The notes under the pieces were generated by a model. That model was not told where the DNA came from, did not search any database, and saw only the letters and a list, made by a program, of their open reading frames with translations. Below are positions 9,065-14,607 of a stretch of 14,607 nt of DNA, piece after piece. The stretch is from Dissophora ornata (taxonomy: Eukaryota; Mortierellomycota; Mortierellomycetes; Mortierellales; Mortierellaceae), in NCBI GenBank assembly GCA_025201705.1, contig MU617323.1, positions 1,272 through 15,878 of the forward strand, given 5' to 3'. The position numbers and the translations under genes are program-made. The stretch's first letter is position 1; the number at the start of each line of letters is the position of its first letter.

Positions 9065-11157
9065 CTACAGGTAGAACCGCTCCGTATGAAGTTTAACGCG
9101 GCACCCACTGAGCTCTTCCTTGGCTGCTACTGCATTGTGGAGTTGTGCCAGCATCAGAGGTGGACCGCAGCCTACGATTTCAACGCTCTTGTCGCGAGGA
9201 GTTTCCGCAATTTCCTTCCTAATATACTCAGGCACATCCAGTCTGGCCTCTACCCATTCAACACGGTCATCTCCTGCAAATGGCACACTCAGTGCTGCCT
9301 TGGCTTTGACTACAGTCGTGGACTCTGTCGCCGTACTCGTGACCGAGGATTGTCTCGTAGGGGGGACCGGAGAGGCCGGAGCCGGCACCACAATCGATAC
9401 ATTATCGCCAAACGCCTGGGACGAATAATGAATCATCAGTCGAAGCCTCGTCTCTGATGTCCCCGGAGAGATCAGATCAACATCTTCTTTATCCTTTTCT
9501 GCTGAGTCAAGGTAGCCCTGAGCAGCATCAAGAGCCATCTCAAGTTCTTCTTGGAACCACTGCACCTCGTCTAATACGAAAAATCAAAAGCTGGCGTCAA
9601 TTTTTGCATGAATTACTTACAGCAAGTAGCCTGTCCATGAGAAAAGGAGACGAATCCCATACCTGGGTCACGGATACACCATACGATATCGACGGGAGAG
9701 TTACCAGATCTGTGCAGGCGTCTTCTCTGCAGTAGGTCCATAAGGATGGGCACAACGTAGGCGAGGCCAGAGCCGGCAGCCACAAAGATGATTTTGCATG
9801 TATCCATTTCACGGCCAACTTTAACACTTTCTCCGTATGGCCCTGCTAGGATAACCCGCCTTTGGGTGTTTTCGGGCCAGCGACACAACGTTTTTGTGAA
9901 TCCACCCACGGCTCTGGCGTGCACAGTAAGAGAGTTTTGATCTGCATTTGAGATGGTGAAGGGGTGCCATTGGATCAGCGAGATGGAAGGCACGCATACA
10001 AAGATGTGTTGCCCCGGGGCATGGTGCACTGGCGTGTCCATCCGTAGTCTTGTTAAACGATCCTGGAAGACGGTAGCTTGAGCAAGAGCCACGCGTGTCT
10101 TGACACACCAACCGGTGAGAACGTTGATCACATAGACAAAGATGCCTGCTGCGGTAAAGCGCATAGCGTACGGTGTATGAAATCCAACAAGGACTAGGAA
10201 CACGAGAAACAAGGTGTGGCTGATAACAAAAGTCTCGTAAGCCCACCGACGGACAGGCCAGGCTGCAGTAAGGACAATGAGACAGAGTGTGGTGTACGTC
10301 GCAAGGCCGTGTCTGACTTTGGAGGTAGCAAGCTGCTCAACCAGCAGGAACTTCCATGGCCTCCATACGTAGAACATGCAGCCCATATGAACAGAAATGA
10401 GTATTAACAGTGATAGTCCTAAGAACCGATGGACTTGGTTGATGCGGTGATGGGACATGCCGGTCATGTAGGTAATGATCGAGTTTTTGCCCGCGAACGC
10501 AAAGAGGAACGGGATGCAGGAAAGCCCGAGGTAACCTGCCCGGTTAGAATTGAGCATCAGATCGTTGTCGATCAGCAACAGGACTGCCAGGATGGATAAA
10601 AAGACGACGGCGAGTAGGGTGGCCCCTGCGACGAGGTGGACAAATGGCCCAAGGTATAGAGTTGCGGAGGCCTTGTTGACGACCCAATTCTCAAGGCGGA
10701 TGTAGGACCATCTTTTGGACGACGTAGAGAGCGAGGATTCTGGTCTATTATCGAGGTCAAGACGTGTGGGAGCATAGAGCGCAGCAGACGTATATCGCGT
10801 GAAGCACATGAATGCAGTTAGGGCACAAAGAGGGCGAGAATATTTTTTGACAAGGAAACACAGCGTGCGCCACAGAAAATTTAAGTACCTTGTTGGTATG
10901 TCATTCCCTGGCTCCTGTTGTCGAAATATACCCTGGTGGAGGTGCTCCTCGTCGTCATCCGTCTCTTCAATACCGCCACTAAGCTTACTGGGTTGGCCTC
11001 TCTGCCTCTTCTCCGCAGCCAACTGTCTTACAAGTACGACGAGGTGCCGCCCTGTGAGGAAAACGATAGGCACGCCCAAGGTAATAGACCAGTCAATCGC
11101 GTATGACAGATTGAAGTTCCACGGCGTGGACTTCATTTGGTCCATGTCCATGTCCAT
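9065..11157 (-). CDS. Ferric/cupric reductase transmembrane component (FRE/NOX superfamily)
   Basis: Such plasma-membrane or vacuolar reductases move electrons from cytosolic NADPH through FAD and two haems to reduce Fe(III) or Cu(II) outside the membrane before uptake. Exons 11157-9663 and 9570-9065 with a 92-nt intron give 666 residues. Several hydrophobic segments (about 98-120, 165-195, 208-225, 245-265, 287-305, 312-350) form the ferric-reductase domain. The four haem ligands are visible as H243/H257 and H314/H327, spaced 14 and 13. The FAD motif HPFTIS starts at 398, the GPYG loop is at 439-442, AAGSGLAYVVPIL (460-472) begins the NADPH domain, and GCGPP near 632-636 closes it. A Pro/Ser/Thr-rich insert (about 553-582) interrupts the NADPH domain. 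ATG 11157 (CAAA-ATGG) is chosen over an upstream non-ATG extension through a CT-rich leader. A superoxide-generating NADPH oxidase is less likely. Confidence 0.92.
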
Positions 11158-11645
11158 TTTGCGGGAGCGTCGGGTACGGATCGATGGAGAATAGTTTGTG
11201 ATACAGATGGGATGAGATGGAGAAAGAGAGGGGGCACAAAACGACGCAATGCAGAAAGAAAGGGAGAGGATGAAATGGAATGAGGGAGAGGAGGAAGAAA
11301 AATACAGCCCTGTCAAAAAAAAATTGACATACTCTGCCTTTCTGTAATTGACAATTGGCGATATTTACATGTGCCGTTTATTTTTTTGGTGGACGAATAA
11401 ATTATTATTGACGAGGAAAGAGGAAAAAGGGAAAGAAAAACGAACTGGACCGACAAGCGAATGGATGACAAAATCACAACATTAAAAAAAGTCCGGCTTT
11501 CTTTTCTCTCCATCTTGCAGTATAGTCTTGACTGTGGTATCCGTTGAAAAGGAGAAGTATGTTGCCTCCCACTGCCGCTTGACAGTTCCCCTCCTGCCAT
11601 ACCCAGTCCGAAGGTCAGTGCCGTTTGCGCGTAGACCGCTTTTTT
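11158..11645. promoter_or_regulatory. Promoter and leader region of the ferric reductase gene
   Basis: These 488 bases lie between the reductase ATG and the stop of the GDP-mannose pyrophosphorylase gene. On the minus strand, about 11165-11300 is strongly pyrimidine-rich and probably the 5' leader. A CCAAT box lies at 11358-11354 (minus), 197 bases before the ATG. Three TTGAC cores on the plus strand (11324, 11348 and 11408) lie in the same stretch. I found no HGATAR element of the type bound by fungal iron-responsive GATA repressors, so regulation by iron is not visible here. Confidence 0.45.
11311..11329. repeat. Inverted repeat TGTCAA-A7-TTGACA
   Basis: Six-base arms at 11311-11316 and 11324-11329 are exact reverse complements around seven A bases. 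A second small palindrome, AATTGACAATT, follows at 11346-11356. Both lie upstream of the ferric reductase leader. Confidence 0.6.
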
Positions 11646-11780
11646 TTACATGATAATCTGGGGCTCGGTAATGTTGCTGGAGATCGACTTGTGCGGCAAG
11701 ATGGACCCACCGTTGATGTAAACCTCATCCTTGACAGTGACGTAATCTCCCAATACTGAGGTTCCCTCCAAACGGGCCTA

Positions 11781-11821
<41 letters not shown>

Positions 11822-13445
11822 AGCAACGACCGCATGAAGGATACGTTTAGTAATTGTGTAAAGACGGATCAAGGTTCAGCAATACAGGAAATCGTGTGCA
11901 AGTCTGCAGCCAAGGAACGTACCCAGCGGCCGATTGTAGAGTGCCAGCCAACAATAGTGTTCTTGATCCAGGCAAAGTCCTTCACGGAAGAGCCTTCCAA
12001 GAGAACACAGCGCTGGAGACGGACACCGTCACCGATGATAACACCGGGTCCAATCACGACATTGGGTCCAATGCGGCAGTCCTTTCCGATCTTGGCGGTA
12101 GGGTCGACCAAGACATTGCCTCCATAGACGTAACCAGAGTTAGGGTTGGCCAGGGAGCCAGGGTTGCACTTGTTGACATTTGCAAGGTAGAGGCATGTTC
12201 CAGTTAAGAAGTCCTTGGGCTGACCCACATCCATCCAGAAACCCTCCAGAGTGAAAGAGTGAAGCTGGTTATCGGCAGCCATCAACGGGAACGTCTCTTG
12301 CTCGATTGAAGTGGGCTTGAGCTCGATGCGATCCAGAATAGAAGGGTTGAAGATGTAGATACCGGCATTGATCTTGTTACCAACAAACTCGACGGGCTTC
12401 TCCACGAAGCGGTCGATCATGGAGCTATCGGACTTGTTAACAATGACACCATACTTGGAAGGCTCCTCGACCTTGGTGACCTGTTCGTGTCCACATTACG
12501 ATACATAGCAAGGTTTAATACTAGGCTATGAGATTTCCTAAGTTTACACTTCACCATCGAATTAGACGATAAATAAAGCTCTCACTTACCACGATGGTAC
12601 CTTCATTGCCGTGAGCCTCGTGGAAAGCCTTGAGCTCCAGGAAAGGGAAATCGCAAATGACATCACTATTGAGGACAAAGAAAGGCGAGTTGTCCTTGCC
12701 GAGAATATCGCGAGCAAGTGCAAGGGGACCAGCTGGAGAATCGTACACAGTACAAAGATAAAGCGAAAAAAATGATTAGCTATGACTGATAATCAGCGAA
12801 CCGGTGTAATCGGTGCTGCTGAGAGCCTTTCCACGATCGGATATAAAAACACCTACCTGTGCCAAGAGGCTCTGTCTCGACGGAGAAGGTGATCTTGACA
12901 TTGTAAAGGTCCTCGTACTTTTGGAGGATGGATACCATGACCTCGGGTCTGTAGTTGACGGCCAAGACGATATCAGTGACACCAGCCTATTCAGCAGAAA
13001 CCAGGCCAACCCAACGAGGTGTATTGTTAGCATCTCTATGCTTTCTTGATCTCATGAACGACAGCCTCCTTTTCGTCGCGCTTGCTCCCGAAAGACGCTT
13101 GGTCTATCTCCTTCAGAACCATCTCGAGGCTGTCGTTCCCAGTTTGTGCGGTGCTCTTTTTTTCTTTTTTTTTTTTTGTTATTCAAACAGATGAGACTGA
13201 TGAGGAAAGACACGTACCTCGGCCAGAGCCTCGATTTGGTGAAGAATCATGGGCTTGTTTGCAAACTCGACCAGGGGCTTGGGCATAGTCAGAGTAAGAG
13301 GACGAAGGCGAGTACCGAAGCCTATAATAAGTAGGAGAAGCAAAGATTAGCGCTGGCTGTTTATGGATGATGAGGTTGATTAGGATCCTGTCCTGAGACT
13401 GACGAGCGTGACAAACGTACCACCGACAAGAATAAGAGCCTTCAT
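11646..13445 (-). CDS. MPG1: Mannose-1-phosphate guanylyltransferase (GDP-mannose pyrophosphorylase)
   Basis: The enzyme makes GDP-mannose from mannose-1-phosphate and GTP in the cytosol, feeding N- and O-glycosylation, GPI anchors and cell-wall mannan. Exons 13445-13421, 13321-13218, 12986-12857, 12732-12590, 12480-11923 and 11777-11646 total 1092 nt and encode 363 residues, against 361 for yeast Psa1. The nucleotidyltransferase signature [11 protein letters not shown] starts at residue 8, with PKPL at 22-25 (catalytic Lys23). FFVLNSDV carries metal-binding Asp110; VEKP is at 160-163, NAGIY at 172-176 and [11 protein letters not shown] at 215-225. A left-handed beta-helix made of hexapeptides ([20 protein letters not shown] and following) covers about 250-320, and the protein ends PQIIM. 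The first exon is only 25 nt. Intron 2 is longer than its neighbours (230 nt) and holds a coding-like block; intron 5 contains a T33 tract. The symbol follows common fungal usage; PSA1/VIG9 is the yeast name. Confidence 0.97.
11787..11819. repeat. A33/T33 homopolymer in intron 5 of MPG1
   Basis: A run of 33 A on the plus strand reads as T33 on the coding strand, followed by TTAAAAAATAG, the acceptor of intron 5. It works as, or sits in place of, the polypyrimidine tract. Its length may vary between cells or be misread by sequencing. Confidence 0.9.
13036..13155 (-). other. Coding-like block inside MPG1 intron 2
   Basis: After an AG at 13157-13156, 39 codons stay open to a TAG at 13038-13036. 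The block includes [15 protein letters not shown] and [16 protein letters not shown], a charged, helix-like composition. It is in phase with exon 2 (which ends at 13218 in phase 0), so its inclusion would end the enzyme shortly after residue 43. It is absent from the conserved protein, which joins ALAE directly to AGVTDIV. It could be a poison exon, a relic or chance. Confidence 0.3.
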
Positions 13446-13478
13446 GATGTGATGAGATGTGCAGGGGAGGGGTAATGA

Positions 13479-13508
13479 GGTTAGATGCGGTTGGATGCGG
13501 TTGGATGG
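13479..13508. repeat. Three 10-bp tandem repeats in the MPG1 leader
   Basis: The plus strand shows GGTTAGATGC, GGTTGGATGC and GGTTGGATGG in tandem, 34-63 bases upstream of the MPG1 ATG, probably in the 5' leader. In the mRNA sense they read as CCATCCAACC-type units. Confidence 0.75.
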
Positions 13509-13562
13509 GCTGCGATGATGATGAGGATTTTGAAAAGGAAGAGGGAGAGAAAGACGTGGGTG

Positions 13563-13644
13563 TATTTTATGCCTAAAATGGGGCCAGCCGGCTGTTGGAT
13601 TCACCACTACGTGGAGGCGTGTGCCCCTGTTCAATGTGAATTGG
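13563..13644 (-). promoter_or_regulatory. Probable MPG1 core promoter: CCAAT and TATA-like boxes
   Basis: On the minus strand a CCAAT lies at 13644-13640, 195 bases before the ATG, and ATAAAATA at 13570-13563, 118 bases before it. A pyrimidine-rich stretch follows (about 13560-13510), the usual place of fungal transcription starts. Confidence 0.45.
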
Positions 13645-14131
13645 TCTGGCCTATATTGAATGGAGGGCAATGTGCGACGCTGGATCAAACTATTTTTTAT
13701 TGCTGATTGCCAGCTAAAATTAACCCGAACCTTAAATGAGACTCAAGAATAGCGAAGTCGAGATAGTCCGCAACGGAATAAGGACGTCGTGGACCGAAAG
13801 CAATTATTTATTCCAGCGACAAAAGATTGGACCACGTCGGGCCGTGAGAGCAGTGAAGGTGAATGAAAATGATGGATACAATCAGCCCACGGCCTCTCTT
13901 GCTCTCTGTGTTCGTTCTGTGCTCGTCCCATGCTCAACGCACATGCGGACGAATGCCATCGAATGATAGGAGGCCATCAAAAGATCAAAACGTACGCGCG
14001 AAAAAACCCCATCTGCATCAGCAACAACAACAAACACGGAGAACATGTCTTCACCTTGCTCAAGAATTCATTATATATTCTACTCTTTGCCTGTCTTGGC
14101 AAATCGAGGACAGGACACAATTTACAGGAGT
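13645..14131. other. Intergenic stretch with no recognised feature
   Basis: Several open frames of 60 to 95 codons exist on both strands, but none shows a conserved motif, a good start context or support from splice signals. I see no RNA gene or mobile-element end here. Confidence 0.4.
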
Positions 14132-14285
14132 GATAATATGCATTTAGAATTTTTTTTTTTTTTGACAAACAGGGTCTGCTTACGATCATGCATTTATTTT
14201 TTTTGACTAGCAAGGACCCTTACGATCATGCATTTATAGAATGTTTTTTTTGACTAACAAGGACCCCCAGGGTCATGGGATTTAT
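14132..14285. repeat. Degenerate tandem repeat with homopolymer tracts
   Basis: About two full and two partial units of 40-47 bases. On the plus strand each has TACGATCATGCATTTA, then a T-run, then GACWARCARGGWCC-like sequence. T-runs are at 14150-14163 (14), 14197-14204 (8) and 14244-14251 (8). On the minus strand every unit ends in an A-tract. The last partial copy supplies the AATAAA at 14286-14281 next to the end of the right-edge frame. Confidence 0.75.
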
Positions 14286-14605
14286 TAGCTATGGTCTATG
14301 AACAAAATGCTCCAGATATTACAGAAAATAAACAGCATAGCTGCACTGGCGACCGAAACCACCGTATCCTTGGTTTCATAAACCCTGACCGCATTGAACA
14401 GGCGCCTGTGAACCTGCTCCCTACGTGGCCTGTTGCGCTCGATCGTCGTCTTTTAGCCGCAGTCCATAGTCATTATAAATTTACAACCTCCGAGACGCTC
14501 CATCACGTCCAGCTTCGTCCGTCCTAAATAACTGTCCTTAACTCGCTCGTCTGCGACCCTGTAGATTTCCTTCACGTCCAGTGCTTGTCGTTGTCTGAGG
14601 GTAGG
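14285..14605 (-). pseudogene. C-terminal part of an unrecognised gene with an in-frame stop
   Basis: A frame enters from the right edge on the minus strand and is open for 50 codons to a TAA at 14455-14453; it includes DVKEIYRVADERVKDSYLGR and KLDVMERLGG. The same frame then continues for 55 codons to a second TAA at 14287-14285, with RRLFNAVRVYETKDTV and a hydrophobic segment, AAMLFIFCNIWSILF, that could span a membrane. An AATAAA overlaps the second stop. The bases near the edge (CCTACCCTCAG on the minus strand) could be a splice acceptor. It may be a gene ending at the first stop, a pseudogene with a nonsense change, or a spliced gene whose intron removes the stop. I recognise no family. 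Confidence 0.35.
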
Positions 14606-14607
14606 TC

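Noticed and set aside
11158..11316. N-terminal extension of the ferric reductase with a signal-peptide-like hydrophobic start
   Set aside because: The extension begins at a non-ATG codon and its hydrophobicity comes from the CT-rich leader; the ATG at 11157 has a good context.
11615..11872. Minus-strand frame with a poly-Phe run
   Set aside because: It is the wrong frame across the T33 tract and the MPG1 last exon.
13863..14147. Plus-strand frame with a hydrophobic N-terminus resembling a secreted protein
   Set aside because: The start context is weak, a Gln run derives from a simple CAA repeat, and there is no conserved cysteine pattern or splice support.
14291..14527. Plus-strand frame of 78 codons at the right edge
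   Set aside because: It overlaps the minus-strand frame, which has more protein-like composition and a poly(A) signal; no motif supports the plus strand, though this is not decisive.
1..14607. CRISPR arrays, tRNA or rRNA genes, bacterial operons, transposase genes
   Set aside because: None is visible: no regular spacers, no B-box-like GGTTCGA, no rRNA motifs and no transposase or reverse transcriptase motif in any frame I read.

Overview
The window looks like ordinary nuclear DNA of a filamentous fungus. The evidence is a set of single-copy eukaryotic housekeeping genes interrupted by short GT-AG introns (88 to 294 nt), CTAAC/CTGAT-like branch sites, pyrimidine-rich leaders in front of several ATGs, AATAAA signals after stops, and long A/T homopolymers in non-coding DNA. 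Gene content and protein style suggest an early-diverging fungus such as a Mortierella-like Mucoromycota member. That placement is inference. I see no bacterial, phage, CRISPR, tRNA or rRNA signal.

Layout from left to right. (1) 1-243, plus strand: the C-terminal part of a glutathione S-transferase-like protein that appears to lose its last segment. (2) 421-3369, minus: five-exon RRN3, the RNA polymerase I initiation factor. (3) 3700-4784, plus: a four-exon gene, divergent from RRN3, whose protein resembles a Mediator tail subunit (MED29/Med2-like, tentative). (4) 4848-6339, minus: a two-exon LisH-WD40 protein of unknown role. (5) 6554-8237, minus: four-exon glutamate 5-kinase (PRO1), first enzyme of proline synthesis. 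(6) 8418-8963, minus: two same-frame open segments that may be a small gene or a relic. (7) 9065-11157, minus: a two-exon ferric/cupric reductase of the FRE family. (8) 11646-13445, minus: six-exon GDP-mannose pyrophosphorylase. (9) 14132-14285: a tandem repeat with homopolymer tracts. (10) 14285-14605, minus: the end of an unrecognised gene entering from the right edge, with an in-frame stop inside it.

The genes do not form a pathway. They are independent units: rRNA transcription, probable Pol II co-regulation, proline synthesis, metal reduction and GDP-mannose supply. For five of the six main genes the exon models add up to whole codons and give proteins close to family length. The sixth, the MED29-like gene, also closes in frame but has a weak family assignment.

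I found no convincing new system. The observations most worth checking are the coding-like block in intron 2 of the GDP-mannose pyrophosphorylase gene, the stop-interrupted reading frame at the right edge, the truncated glutathione transferase at the left edge, the same-frame segments at 8418-8963, and the T33 tract in front of a splice acceptor.
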